Shown here piece after piece: positions 26,123-34,869 of a DNA stretch of 64,000 nucleotides. A program made the translations under genes and the position numbers. Position 1 is the first letter of the stretch. The number at the start of each line of letters is the position of its first letter. Origin of the DNA: Saccharopolyspora galaxeae (GTDB lineage Bacteria; Actinomycetota; Actinomycetes; Mycobacteriales; Pseudonocardiaceae). A model generated the notes under the pieces. The model saw only the letters and a list, made by a program, of their open reading frames with translations, was not told where the DNA came from and ran no database searches. The DNA lies in contig NZ_JADDUE010000010.1 of assembly GCF_016526145.1 (NCBI RefSeq), positions 186,001 through 250,000 of the forward strand, given 5' to 3'.

Positions 26123-27440
26123 GCCACCACCAGGTCATCCCGAGCGCGTCGGCCAGTGTGAGTTGCTCGCCGAACGGTTCCAGCACCTCCGTGGAGCCAA
26201 CTCGCGCCGCGTGTGCGGCCACCTCTGCGGAATTCCCGCCGTGCGTGCGGGTCAGGTCGGCGAGCCGCTGACGCGCGGACTGTTTCAGCGCTGCCAAGTC
26301 GCTCAGCGCTGTCCGGTAAGTCTGGAAGGTCTGCAGCGTGATCGCGTCACGATCGATTGGTTCGCGTCCATCGCGGGTCGTGTCGTGCCACGCGAGCGAC
26401 GCGGCTTTGCCGGAGGTTCGGACTTTGGCCCGTCGCAGCAACGATTTCGCGAGCTCGTTGACCTGGAACAGCGGGACCGCGTAGTGGTGGAAAACGATCC
26501 CGGCTGACAAGGTCGGAAGGCCCTGGATGCCGGTGGCGCCGGTGTTGACCCCGAGCCGGTCGTGGAACTCGCCGAGCAGCGCTTCAGCGAACTGCCACGC
26601 ACGGTGCGCGGGCACGCTGACCAGCACGTCGTCGCCGCCGACTAGGTGCGGGACGATCGGCAGCGAAGTGTCGCCGTCACGGCGGATCATGCGGACCGCG
26701 GAGGTCAGCGCGTGCCAGGTGGAGTCGTCGATCGCCGCGGGGTAGTCGGTCTTGTCCTTGCGGCGCTTGAGTTTTTGACGCTCGGTAATGAACCTTCCGA
26801 TCGCGTTTCCGTCCGCATAGACCAGCGCCAGATGGGTCTCGCTACCGTCCAGTCCGGCCAGTTTCGGGAACTCGTCCGGTACTGCGGCGCCAGGATGACC
26901 GAGCCGTGCCAACAGTTCCGCCTCGGCGAACGGAACTCGCTCCTTGCGCTCGGCACGCCCGGCCGCCTCATCGCGAGCCGCGCATTCCACGCACAACGCA
27001 GCGTCGTGATCCCGTCTTCCCGATGTGGCGGGCAATGTGCTGCACCATCCGCACGGACGAGCCGCAGGCCAATCAGCGGCGGGCGCGGGCCATTCCTCGT
27101 CGTGCACGGGATCTTGTGCGCGCGCCCGCGTGTAGGTATCGCCGCGGAAACCTTTCACCGACAGCGACGCGGCCGGCATCCAGTCCCGCAGGTGCTGAAC
27201 GACGCGCTGTTCCACCGGTTCTCGATTCCCGTGCAATATCAGGGAAACCACGCCGTCGATCCGTCCGGCGGACTCGTTGATCTCGGCGGCGCCGTCCAGT
27301 CCGTCGAGGACTTTGCGGACCTCATCAGGCGCGGTAGCTTGGCTGATCAGCGTCGATCCGCCACGGCGGCCGCGCAGCTTCGGAGTGCGGGTGAGCCACG
27401 ACTGGATCTGCACCACGCCGATGTCCAGGTAGTCCGTCAC
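26109..27440 (-). CDS. cas10: Cas10, HD-less, with intact GGDD cyclase motif
   Basis: A 443-residue Cas10. It begins directly with the ferredoxin-like region (YLDIGVVQIQSWLTRTPKL, RGGSTLISQ), so the usual N-terminal HD nuclease is absent. A zinc site has cysteines at about 130, 133, 150 and 153. The palm domain has ALVYADGNAIGRF near 205 and PHLVGGDDVLVSVPAH with GGDD at 268-271, the active site for cyclic oligoadenylate synthesis. It is thus predicted to signal but not to cut DNA by HD. The GTG overlaps the previous stop (GTGA). The TM-SAVED gene divergent from this operon is the likely receiver of the signal. Confidence 0.9.
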   Translation of the reverse strand: MTDYLDIGVVQIQSWLTRTPKLRGRRGGSTLISQATAPDEVRKVLDGLDGAAEINESAGRIDGVVSLILHGNREPVEQRVVQHLRDWMPAASLSVKGFRGDTYTRARAQDPVHDEEWPAPAADWPAARPCGWCSTLPATSGRRDHDAALCVECAARDEAAGRAERKERVPFAEAELLARLGHPGAAVPDEFPKLAGLDGSETHLALVYADGNAIGRFITERQKLKRRKDKTDYPAAIDDSTWHALTSAVRMIRRDGDTSLPIVPHLVGGDDVLVSVPAHRAWQFAEALLGEFHDRLGVNTGATGIQGLPTLSAGIVFHHYAVPLFQVNELAKSLLRRAKVRTSGKAASLAWHDTTRDGREPIDRDAITLQTFQTYRTALSDLAALKQSARQRLADLTRTHGGNSAEVAAHAARVGSTEVLEPFGEQLTLADALGMTWWWHDPA

Positions 27441-29386
27441 GAGCGGTCCTCGCCCTTCTTGACGATGGGTATCGACTGGTCGGCTTCCTCGGCGAACGGC
27501 AGAGTCCGCAGTGGACGGCCGTTGCGTTGTTTACCGGCGTCGCGGTCGCGATCGGGCGTGGTCTCGGCGCCGGAGGTCTGCTGCCAGAACTCGAATCCGT
27601 CGTCGAAGTCCTTGGTTCCGCGCTGGGACCAATCCGCTCCCGGCGGATACCAGACCTGTTCGGGGTCGTCCTGCGGGCGCAGGACCCGTGCCAGGGCGTT
27701 CCAGACATCCCGCACCGCGGGCTCGACGGACTCGCGGAAAGTTTTGAGCAGTAACGACTTTTCCTCGATGATATCCCGTTCCGGTGCGGAAAGTCCGTAG
27801 CGCGCACCGGAAAAGTGCACTTCGCTGGCCTTCGGGTCGATCGCCACGCGGCAGGCACCGTAGCCGAGGGGTTTGCCGCCGCCGAGGTGAGTGCGCAGCT
27901 GCTCATCTTCGAGTAGGGCGGAAGGTTCCAGCGCAGCGATCAGCCCACCGAGCTGCTGCTCATCGATGTCGACGAAAGTGATCGTCGCGGATAATTCCGT
28001 GTCCGCGGGAAACGCCTCCGCGGACGAAATGAGTTTCTCGTTCGTCTGGTGCTGGCGTGCGGCTTCCCGGCCGTTGAGGCGGTCGGTGTGCCAATAGTGC
28101 TTGCGGCCACGCAGCTTCCGTGGTGTCGGTTCGTCCGGGCTGGCTCCCCACTCGCGCAGCGGGGTGTCTTCATACCTGCCGATGTTGGCCGGGTCATTGG
28201 TCAGATAGAACTGTCCCGCGCCCGGACTCGGTGCTCCCATCGGTGGTAAGGAAAGAGATTTCGGCACGACGTCGTGCTTGGCCACGGCATCACCGAACCG
28301 CACATGCCCGCGGTAGGCGCGTTGCGCCGCCCGCTCGTCCTCCTCGGTGCCGGTCGGGTCGATCGAGCCGAACAAGCGGCAACTCGGGCACAGCTGGTCC
28401 GGCCGGTCGCAGGGCAGAAAGCCTGCGGCGCGCTCGCCGGCGGAGTGTCCGCCGAGGTTGCGCCAGTTCATCGCCAGCCCTACGTGCTCGATCCGGCCGC
28501 GATCGTCCAGGTCGACCCAAACCGGCTGGCCCTGCTGGAGATCTGGCCTCGCCAGGTGCCGTTCGCCGACGGCGTACTGTCGTCCCGGCTCGTTCTTGTC
28601 CGGTTTGTGGGTGTACACGATTGGTTCGGTGCGCTGCCCGTCGGTCTTGTTGAGCTGCGCGGTCCGTTGGTCGTCCGTGTCCTGGACGACCCGCAGGAAC
28701 TCCGACCACACGTGCTCCGGAACATCGCGCTTTTGATCCCGGGCCAGTTTCCGGACATGTGCCCGGTACGGGTGCCGGGGGTCGCGGGCACCCGGATCGC
28801 TGAGGAACACGACCCATTCCCCGTCGTCGTCCCGTGTCGCCTGGTCCGGGCGACCGCTTTTGCTGTTCCAGCGCGGGATCTGGAGCCGTTGTCCGGAACG
28901 CAGCCCACCGGCGAGGTGGAGATGCTCGAGCAGTTCCTGGTCCAGCCGGAACTTCTGCGGATCGCCCGGCTCGCACAGACACACCGCGGGTGGTGCGTCG
29001 CCCGCGGGCGGCTGGGCGACGACGGCCATGCGGCGGTGTCTGCGCGACGCGACCACATCTCGGTAGCTCGGCAGGAAGTCGGCGTCGAAAACCCGAAGGC
29101 AACTGCCGGTCAGCGTCTCGTGCAGCGACCGGACCGCGCCCTTCAGCGACGAGCCGGGCACGAACGCGGTGCCGTCCGGGCGCCGTGGCAGCTCGTTGCT
29201 CGGCTCGCCATCGGCGTTCTTCGTGCCGTATCCCCTGATCAGCAGCGGCGTCCCGGCAGTGATCGTGATGGTTAGTTTTCCGCTCAACAATCGCGGATTT
29301 CCCAGGTGCCCGTGCGGCTCTGCCCGCATCGGCGGCTTCTCCGGAAACGGTACGAACGTGTAGGGATTGATGAAACGGTCGGTCAA
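27437..29386 (-). CDS. TIGR03986-family Cas7 (RAMP) protein
   Basis: A 649-residue RAMP protein starting FINPYTFVPF, the opening typical of the TIGR03986 family found with type III-D systems. It has FVPGSSLKGAVRSLHE near 75, a long insertion of roughly 250 residues, CPSCRLFGSIDP as a cysteine pair with the LFG motif, HVRFGDA, RGRKHYWH, and the late glycine-rich THLGGGKPLGYGACRV. It corresponds in place and size to the Cas7 with insertion of III-D complexes. A TTG start at 29386 has GGAGG six bases upstream. First gene of the interference operon, divergent from the SAVED gene over 93 bases. Confidence 0.87.
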   Translation of the reverse strand: MTDRFINPYTFVPFPEKPPMRAEPHGHLGNPRLLSGKLTITITAGTPLLIRGYGTKNADGEPSNELPRRPDGTAFVPGSSLKGAVRSLHETLTGSCLRVFDADFLPSYRDVVASRRHRRMAVVAQPPAGDAPPAVCLCEPGDPQKFRLDQELLEHLHLAGGLRSGQRLQIPRWNSKSGRPDQATRDDDGEWVVFLSDPGARDPRHPYRAHVRKLARDQKRDVPEHVWSEFLRVVQDTDDQRTAQLNKTDGQRTEPIVYTHKPDKNEPGRQYAVGERHLARPDLQQGQPVWVDLDDRGRIEHVGLAMNWRNLGGHSAGERAAGFLPCDRPDQLCPSCRLFGSIDPTGTEEDERAAQRAYRGHVRFGDAVAKHDVVPKSLSLPPMGAPSPGAGQFYLTNDPANIGRYEDTPLREWGASPDEPTPRKLRGRKHYWHTDRLNGREAARQHQTNEKLISSAEAFPADTELSATITFVDIDEQQLGGLIAALEPSALLEDEQLRTHLGGGKPLGYGACRVAIDPKASEVHFSGARYGLSAPERDIIEEKSLLLKTFRESVEPAVRDVWNALARVLRPQDDPEQVWYPPGADWSQRGTKDFDDGFEFWQQTSGAETTPDRDRDAGKQRNGRPLRTLPFAEEADQSIPIVKKGEDRS

Positions 29387-29479
29387 GCAATGCCTCCTGG
29401 GTTCCCCTGCCCGCGACGTGAGGTGAGCGCTCGATCGTGCGGTAGACTACACGCCGGTTTGAAGCGATCACGGAGAGTC
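29387..29479. promoter_or_regulatory. Divergent promoter region between cas operon and SAVED gene
   Basis: Ninety-three bases must carry start signals for both the leftward cas operon and the rightward SAVED/cas6 pair. A -10-like TAGACT lies about 33 bases before the SAVED start; no convincing -35 partner or operator dyad is visible. Co-location suggests joint control of sensor and effector. Confidence 0.35.
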
Positions 29480-30571
29480 ATGCGTAAGGCATTATCGTCG
29501 CTGGTCACGGCGCCGAAAAGGGTGGCACTCGCGGATTCTGCCACTGCGATTGCGGTGGCGTTGGTGACGGCTTCGCTCGCATTGCTGGTGGAAGACCTAC
29601 TCCCGAAGCCGGGGGAGCGGTACGAGCCGTCCTGGCCACGGGTGTCCTTCTTCGCGGTCGTGCTGGTGCTCGTTGTCGTCGGTCGGTACGTCCGTCGTAA
29701 GGCGCGTGAGGCGGCTGGAACTTTGGTGAGCATCCAGGTTCTCGACGAAGGCATGGCTGATCGGACCCGGGGCGAGAACTCTCGGACGGCCGCCCAGAAA
29801 CGCACCATGTCCATCCGCACGGTCCATCGGTGGCCCGATCTGGCCGCGAGTACCGTGGACGGGGTGATCGACGTTGCCGCATTATGCGCGGAAGTGGGCA
29901 GGACTGCCGAGTTGCTCATCAACACCGCGCAAGACAACGAGCGGATCGCGGTAGCGCCGAATCTGCTGTGGCCGATGGCGCTCGGCGTCGGCGGCTACCT
30001 CCCACTTGCGGAGTTCGACACCTGTTTCGTCGAACTGTCCACTCAGGACCGACGTGAATCCGAGGAGTTCGTCCCAGGCCGCAGCACCCTTGAAGGCCTC
30101 TCCGATATCGACCTGGCGCCCAGTGAACTGGCGGAGCCGACGGGCAACCGAATCGGCGTCGCGGTGACCTTGACTCAGGACGTGCACGCCGGAACGAGCG
30201 AAGCCAGACTTCGAGATTTCGGCGTCCGCACGGTCCATCACATCGTCCGCCCGGCCGGGGTCGGAACCGCGGAGATGGTCAACGGTCGCCCGCAAATCCA
30301 CTTCTCCGGAGCGGAGCTGCACGTTCTCGCCAGTGTTGTGGCCGCGGGACTTGCGAAGATCAAACAATCATGTGGTGAGCGGGAACTGGTCGTTACCGCG
30401 CAGATGCCGAAGACGGTCGCGCTCGCAGCCGGTTGGTACTTGGCGCAACTGGGCCTGAACTTCTACCGGGGGACTTACCTGTTGCACTACACACCGCAGG
30501 ACGACGTGAGTAGCCCGATGCGTGTCAAGGAGTCGCACGACCCGCGCCCGTTGAACTCCGAGTCGTCGTGA
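29480..30571 (+). CDS. Two-TM SAVED-domain protein, candidate cyclic-oligonucleotide effector
   Basis: A 363-residue protein. Two membrane helices lie near residues 19-38 and 54-70, followed by a basic RRKARE stop-transfer and a soluble domain. The C-terminal third (HFSGAELHVLASVVAAGLA, then ELVVTAQMPKTVALAAGWYL and a final YLLHYTPQ) has the strand-helix pattern and late proline/glycine positions of SAVED domains, which bind cyclic oligonucleotides in CBASS and some type III systems. Predicted role: on cOA binding it oligomerises and disturbs the membrane. The start at 29480 was chosen for GGAGAG just upstream and because TM1 follows. The SAVED call is by eye. Confidence 0.65.
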   Translation: MRKALSSLVTAPKRVALADSATAIAVALVTASLALLVEDLLPKPGERYEPSWPRVSFFAVVLVLVVVGRYVRRKAREAAGTLVSIQVLDEGMADRTRGENSRTAAQKRTMSIRTVHRWPDLAASTVDGVIDVAALCAEVGRTAELLINTAQDNERIAVAPNLLWPMALGVGGYLPLAEFDTCFVELSTQDRRESEEFVPGRSTLEGLSDIDLAPSELAEPTGNRIGVAVTLTQDVHAGTSEARLRDFGVRTVHHIVRPAGVGTAEMVNGRPQIHFSGAELHVLASVVAAGLAKIKQSCGERELVVTAQMPKTVALAAGWYLAQLGLNFYRGTYLLHYTPQDDVSSPMRVKESHDPRPLNSESS

Positions 30572-30577
30572 GGTCTT

Positions 30578-31291
30578 GTGTCCGACATCGCGGGCTCCGG
30601 CTGCCGACTGCTGACGTTGGCGCTGCCCGAAGGAATCAGGATCGCGCCACGCCGCGCGGGCATGGTGGCTGCTCTGCTGCGTAAGGCCGTGATGAGCCGG
30701 GTTGGCGACCCGCTGCCGCCGGAGATTTCCGGGCATGGAGCGCAGGATTCGCCGCACGTGGCCTACTTGCCGATGCTGGACGCGGGGCGCGCGGGCGCGA
30801 GCGGACAGGTCACCGGAGTCGGAGTGCTGAGCCCGCCCGGTCGTGCTGACATCGCGGAGTCGATTCGCGATGCGCTGCTGATCGACCAACCGTTCACATT
30901 GGACTTTCGCGGCACGCGGCTGCGATTCCGTTTCCCAGCACCGGCCGAGATTTCTCTCGAATCGTCTACTTGGTGCGCATCCGCCCGAGTCTGGACGACC
31001 GTGACGCCCATCGTGTTGAACCGTTTCCCCGGGCGAGGCAAGGTAGCCGCCGAGCTGGCACGCACGTGTGTCCGCATGGGACTCGGCGAACCAGCCGCGA
31101 TCACGGTCGATCGCGACCCACTAACGGAAGGCGGAGTCGCCCTCGGCCCGGCGGACCTGCCCCGGCGCGAGCGCACTCCGCGCCCCTTCTCCCACGCGAC
31201 CATCGAATTCCCGGACCCCATCGAGGGCCCACTAATCCTCGGAGCACAACGCTACCTCGGCATGGGCCTATGCCTTCCGGTCAAGCAGTGA
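30578..31291 (+). CDS. cas6: Cas6-type repeat endonuclease, Csb2-like
   Basis: A 237-residue RAMP resembling the C-terminal (Cas6) half of Csb2 of type I-G. It shows SPHVAYLPMLDAG, GQVTGVGVLSPPG, WTTVTPIVLNRFPG, and the end PFSHATIEFPDPIEGPLILGAQRYLGMGLCLP, where the SHA...F..P..GP..LG..R..G.GL pattern is diagnostic. Full Csb2 is about twice as long; only the Cas6 half is present. It would cleave the 36-base hairpin repeats. The GTG lies six bases after the SAVED stop with GAGG upstream, so the two form an operon. It is the only Cas6 candidate in the locus and converges with array 2. Confidence 0.75.
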   Translation: MSDIAGSGCRLLTLALPEGIRIAPRRAGMVAALLRKAVMSRVGDPLPPEISGHGAQDSPHVAYLPMLDAGRAGASGQVTGVGVLSPPGRADIAESIRDALLIDQPFTLDFRGTRLRFRFPAPAEISLESSTWCASARVWTTVTPIVLNRFPGRGKVAAELARTCVRMGLGEPAAITVDRDPLTEGGVALGPADLPRRERTPRPFSHATIEFPDPIEGPLILGAQRYLGMGLCLPVKQ

Positions 31292-31354
31292 CGCGGCACT
31301 GCTGAACCGAAGCCGAACGCTTGAGATGGGCTGGTCAGGTTCGGCATGTGGCGC

Positions 31355-32126
31355 CATTCGCGAACGACCGACTCGAGGAGCCGGTGACAGGCGCTGACAG
31401 TCGCTAAAGAAGATCCATCAGAGCTGCCGCAGTGAGGGCCGGCTCGAAGAGCCGGTGACAGGCCGTCGCGTACGCCATGGGCAAGCTCGACGCGCGGCCG
31501 CAATGAGGACCGGCTCGAAGAGCCGGTGACAGCGGGCTCAACCGCATCCGCTGACCACATCAGCCACCAAGCAGCCGCAATGAGGACCGGCTCGAAGAGC
31601 CGGTGACAGACTCCTGGATGACTACGACCTGGTGTTGGTGGATACGCCGCAATGAGGACCGGCTCGAAGAGCCGGTGACAGCGGCGAGACGACGTTGAAG
31701 AACGCCGGTCGGGACGTGAGCCGCAATGAGGACCGGCTCGAAGAGCCGGTGACAGCCGGTGGTGTGCGAGATCGAAACGGAAGCCCTGCTCGCCGCAATG
31801 AGGACCGGCTCGAAGAGCCGGTGACAGGGCCGGGGCGCCACTCACGTCGCGGGAGGATTCCGCGCCGCAATGAGGACCGGCTCGAAGAGCCGGTGACAGC
31901 GGCCGCGAGCGGAATGCCCGCGTTGAGCAGGAACACCGAGCCGCAATGAGGACCGGCTCGAAGAGCCGGTGACAGCAGGCCGAAGAACCTCCGGGGCTGA
32001 CGCTTCCGCAGTGGAAGCCGCAATGAGGACCGGCTCGAAGAGCCGGTGACAGCCGTCGTGCAGCTTCGGCTGGTCGGTATCCACGGACTGGCCGCAATGA
32101 GGACCGGCTCGAAGAGCCGGTGACAG
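31355..32126 (-). CRISPR. CRISPR array 2 (10 repeats plus degenerate end repeat)
   Basis: Ten 36-base repeats lie between 31426-31461 and 32091-32126, with spacers of 35-41 bases. The sequence is the same as the leader-proximal type in array 1 (CCTCATTGCGGC at the tag end on the minus strand). A decayed eleventh copy at 31355-31390 keeps CTCGAGGAGCCGGTGACAG, and the first full repeat has two changes, so the array ages toward the left. The leader is on the right and the array is transcribed leftward. It converges with the cas6 gene, 63 bases away. Confidence 0.97.
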
Positions 32127-32356
32127 GGCAGCCCGGAAAAGGGGCCCATGACCTGCGTTTTCAAAGATCATCGCGAGCGGCGGCCGATGGAGATCGCGCC
32201 GCCCGGCAGCATCGATCTTACCTCACGCCAACACCCGCCCCGACCTGCGCAAACGGTCCGCGAGCGGCTACGCCTGAAAGTCTCGGAACCGGACCGCTCG
32301 CACGAACCGGGTGCGATCCCGAAGAGGGGCGCACCCGATTCGTGGTCGGCGTCAGC
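32127..32356 (-). promoter_or_regulatory. CRISPR leader of array 2
   Basis: The same design as leader 1: the box with TTTTCAAAGATCATCG at 32157-32180, 30 bases from the first repeat, and the 42-base inverted repeat (arms GCGAGCGG / CCGCTCGC) at 32260-32301, 133 bases from it. On the minus strand GGTAAGATCGA lies between them and may hold a -10 element (TAAGAT), also present in leader 3. It begins directly downstream of the helicase gene stop. Confidence 0.8.
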
Positions 32357-34081
32357 TCAAGCCGCTCTTGGCGGGTAGTGCCGATAGCCGACCGCCACGC
32401 GAGGCGCATACGCCACGGGCAGGTGCACCCGTTCGCAGAGTCCGCTCACGGCAGCCAGCTCTTCGGCGTCCACTTTGTACTGGTCTTCTTCTAGTGGAGT
32501 GACCGAGTTCAGCCATGGAGGTCCGAGTCCGAGGAACTCGAAGCGCGGAGTTCGCGGCATCCCTGCGGCCGGCTCCGGTCCGGTCGGCAGTTCGCCGTCA
32601 TCCTCGTCCGCGGCCGGGGCTGCGTCGGCCAGCGCTTGCCGGAATGCTTCCTGCAACGCCGGATGGTCCGGCACGAGGATTGCGGCGGGCAGCACGGTGG
32701 CACGTGCACGTTCAGTTCCGGTGATCCGCATCGCGCGGGCGGTGACCTGCGAGATGAACAGGGGAGCGGTCACGTTCGCCGCATAAGCGATCGTGGAGAC
32801 GTGCGCGCAATCGAACCCTTCGGTGACCATCCGGACCGCGACGATCCCGCATGAGTTCGGTTCCGCCGCGGCAGACCGGAGTGTTCGCAAGGCTTCTGGT
32901 TCGTCGGAGGTGACCAGCCGAGCGAAGTTCCGTCCGGTGACGCGGTTCAGTGCGAGCGCGGCACGCCGTGCGACCTGTTGCGTCGGAGCGACGAACAGCA
33001 GCTTCAGTGGTTCCGCGTACTCGATCGCGGCCAACTGGTTCTCCAGCAGCCGGACCGCTTCGGCGACGAAACCGCGCAGCCACTCGTCCGAGGTGCACGC
33101 CTGTAGCAGCACCATGTTGCTTTGCGGATCGTCCAGATCTGCGATCTGGGCCCGAGTTTCCCGCTGGTGGTTGACGTCGACGAACCGCGCCCATCCTGTG
33201 TAGGCGAAGAGATCGACCGGACGCAGCAACTTCTTGTCGATCAGGTCGCGCGAGGAGACCGAGCAGTCGGCCACTGCCTGCAACTTCGGCCTACCGTCGA
33301 CGAGCACCCGTTCGTAGCGCACGGTGGAGATGCGACGCTTGGGGCTGGAGCGGAACAACGTCCCGGTCATGTTCAGCACAGCGGCAGCGTGGATGTCCTT
33401 GTCCACCACGTTGCCGATCATGGTTTGCACTGCGGATCCCCAGGACGCATCGGTCGCGACATGATGTACCTCGTCCAGCACCACCAGCGTCCGCTTGCGC
33501 CGCAAGCGCACCGAGTGGGCTCCGGCCGAGTTCTGCACCGACTGGTAGGTCACGATGATTCCGGGCCGGGAGCGTGTCTCGATGATCCCTCCCGCAGGGT
33601 TGCTGTCCAGATCAATCCTCAGTTCGGCCAGGGCGCGGCGCCATTGCTCGACGAGCGCGGTGTTCGGCACGATCACGACCATCCGCTCGGCATATCCGGC
33701 CTCGCGGAGCGACTTGAACACGGATGCCGCGAACACCGTCTTCCCGGCGGCTCCGGCGGCTTGCAACGTGGCAGAGCCTTCGTAGAAGATCCGCTCCAAA
33801 ATCACGGGAAGGGCCTGGGCTTGCCACTCCCGCAAGCGTAGCCCGTCGAACGGTTCGGCATCGCGTCCACCGAGCCGGAGGTTGCAGCGGGCGCACCACG
33901 CTTGCATGTTCTCAAGTTCGGTTGGTCCGCCGTTGCACGTGGCGACCAAGTGTGCGGCGTGCCAGTCGGGTCCGAGGTCGGCGCCGCAGCGCTGGCACCG
34001 CCCGTCCGCCCGTTCGTACAGAAGTCGACGTTCGCGCAGAGACACGCGCCGTTGCGGTGGCTTGTCGCCATGTTCGTCCAT
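32357..34081 (-). CDS. HNH endonuclease-SF2 helicase fusion
   Basis: A 574-residue protein. Residues about 29-66 form an HNH module with paired cysteines (CQRC, CARC) and WHAAHLVATCNGG. A superfamily 2 helicase follows: LREWQAQALP, Walker A GAAGKT (110-115), LDEVHH (202-207) as motif II, MTGTLF (motif III), RMVTEGFDCAHVST (motif V) and QVTARAMR (motif VI). DEVHH and the TEGFD motif resemble the helicases of type III restriction enzymes and ComFA-like proteins. It is downstream of the DUF5343 gene (56 bases) and upstream of leader 2. No known cas family fits; a nucleic-acid defence or processing role is inferred from its place. Confidence 0.85.
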   Translation of the reverse strand: MDEHGDKPPQRRVSLRERRLLYERADGRCQRCGADLGPDWHAAHLVATCNGGPTELENMQAWCARCNLRLGGRDAEPFDGLRLREWQAQALPVILERIFYEGSATLQAAGAAGKTVFAASVFKSLREAGYAERMVVIVPNTALVEQWRRALAELRIDLDSNPAGGIIETRSRPGIIVTYQSVQNSAGAHSVRLRRKRTLVVLDEVHHVATDASWGSAVQTMIGNVVDKDIHAAAVLNMTGTLFRSSPKRRISTVRYERVLVDGRPKLQAVADCSVSSRDLIDKKLLRPVDLFAYTGWARFVDVNHQRETRAQIADLDDPQSNMVLLQACTSDEWLRGFVAEAVRLLENQLAAIEYAEPLKLLFVAPTQQVARRAALALNRVTGRNFARLVTSDEPEALRTLRSAAAEPNSCGIVAVRMVTEGFDCAHVSTIAYAANVTAPLFISQVTARAMRITGTERARATVLPAAILVPDHPALQEAFRQALADAAPAADEDDGELPTGPEPAAGMPRTPRFEFLGLGPPWLNSVTPLEEDQYKVDAEELAAVSGLCERVHLPVAYAPRVAVGYRHYPPRAA

Positions 34082-34137
34082 GGCCTTTCTTCTTTCGCTG
34101 CGAGCGGGTCCCCCGTCGTCACGGAGGACCCTGGGTG

Positions 34138-34869
34138 TTACTGATCTTCGGAGCCCTCATCGGGTCCGGAAGCTTCTTCGTCTGCGTGCTTCGCCTGGTA
34201 GTCACGCAGCGCGTCGCTGATGCCGAAGACGAAGGCTCTGTCCTCATCGGACATGTGGAGGAAGTCCGCTTCCAGGGTCACGGCGATGCGCCCGACACCC
34301 GATGCAAGCTTGACCTCCAGCACCGATTTGTTCTCCGCGCTCTGCGATTTCGCGCGAGTGGCGGACTTGGCGGCAGGGCGGCTGCGCCGGCGCTGCCTGG
34401 GCGCGGCAGCAGCTGGGGTGGGCATCCCTTTGGTCCATTCGGGACTGAGCGGGATACCTGCCAGCTCCGCTGCTTGCAAGAAGAAGTTGATCGCTCGGTT
34501 GCGGGTGTCCCCTTCTTGCCCGTAGATTTCACGCCAGGTGCTGTTCAGCTGCCCTGTGGTGGCGTGCATCTTCCCCATTTCCACGATGGGCTCATAGTGC
34601 TCGTGCAGCTGTTCTCCGATGATCCGTGGCCGGGAGTCCGGGTCGTAGACGAGTTCGCGCAGTCGTCCGGTAGGTCGGTCTTGATCATCGACGAGATCGA
34701 ACTGCCGCAGCATTCCCAAGAAGCTCGTCTGCGTGGTGCCGGACATCCACTTCAGGTAGCTGCGATCGATCACCGCTGGCAGTGTGTCCTGGCTGGCCAT
34801 GTGCTCCCAAGCACCGGTAAAGCTGCGCCAGGACAAGTATGGAGGGATGAACGATTCCGCCTTGGTCAT
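34138..34869 (-). CDS. DUF5343-like protein
   Basis: A 243-residue protein. Residues 1-135 (FIPPYLSWRSFTGAWEHM, VIDRSYLKWMSGTTQTSFLG, MLRQFDLVDDQDRPTGRLREL, NRAINFFLQAAELAGIPLS) match the DUF5343 pattern as I remember it, a helical winged-helix-like fold. An alanine/arginine-rich linker leads to a small beta-rich domain (VLEVKLASGVGRIAVTLEADF) and an acidic tail. GGAGGT lies six bases before the ATG. It is the first gene of a two-gene unit with the HNH helicase, which suggests that they work together, perhaps with DUF5343 as DNA-binding or sensing partner. Function unknown. Confidence 0.65.
   Translation of the reverse strand: MTKAESFIPPYLSWRSFTGAWEHMASQDTLPAVIDRSYLKWMSGTTQTSFLGMLRQFDLVDDQDRPTGRLRELVYDPDSRPRIIGEQLHEHYEPIVEMGKMHATTGQLNSTWREIYGQEGDTRNRAINFFLQAAELAGIPLSPEWTKGMPTPAAAAPRQRRRSRPAAKSATRAKSQSAENKSVLEVKLASGVGRIAVTLEADFLHMSDEDRAFVFGISDALRDYQAKHADEEASGPDEGSEDQ

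Noticed and set aside
29306-29479. A longer N-terminus for the SAVED protein
   Set aside because: The extension is Arg/Cys/Pro-rich, overlaps the start of the cas operon on the other strand, and a ribosome binding site precedes the ATG at 29480.
31292-31345. GCCGAAC / GTTCGGC inverted repeat after cas6 as a terminator
   Set aside because: The stem is only seven pairs with a loop of about 20 bases; too weak to list as a terminator.
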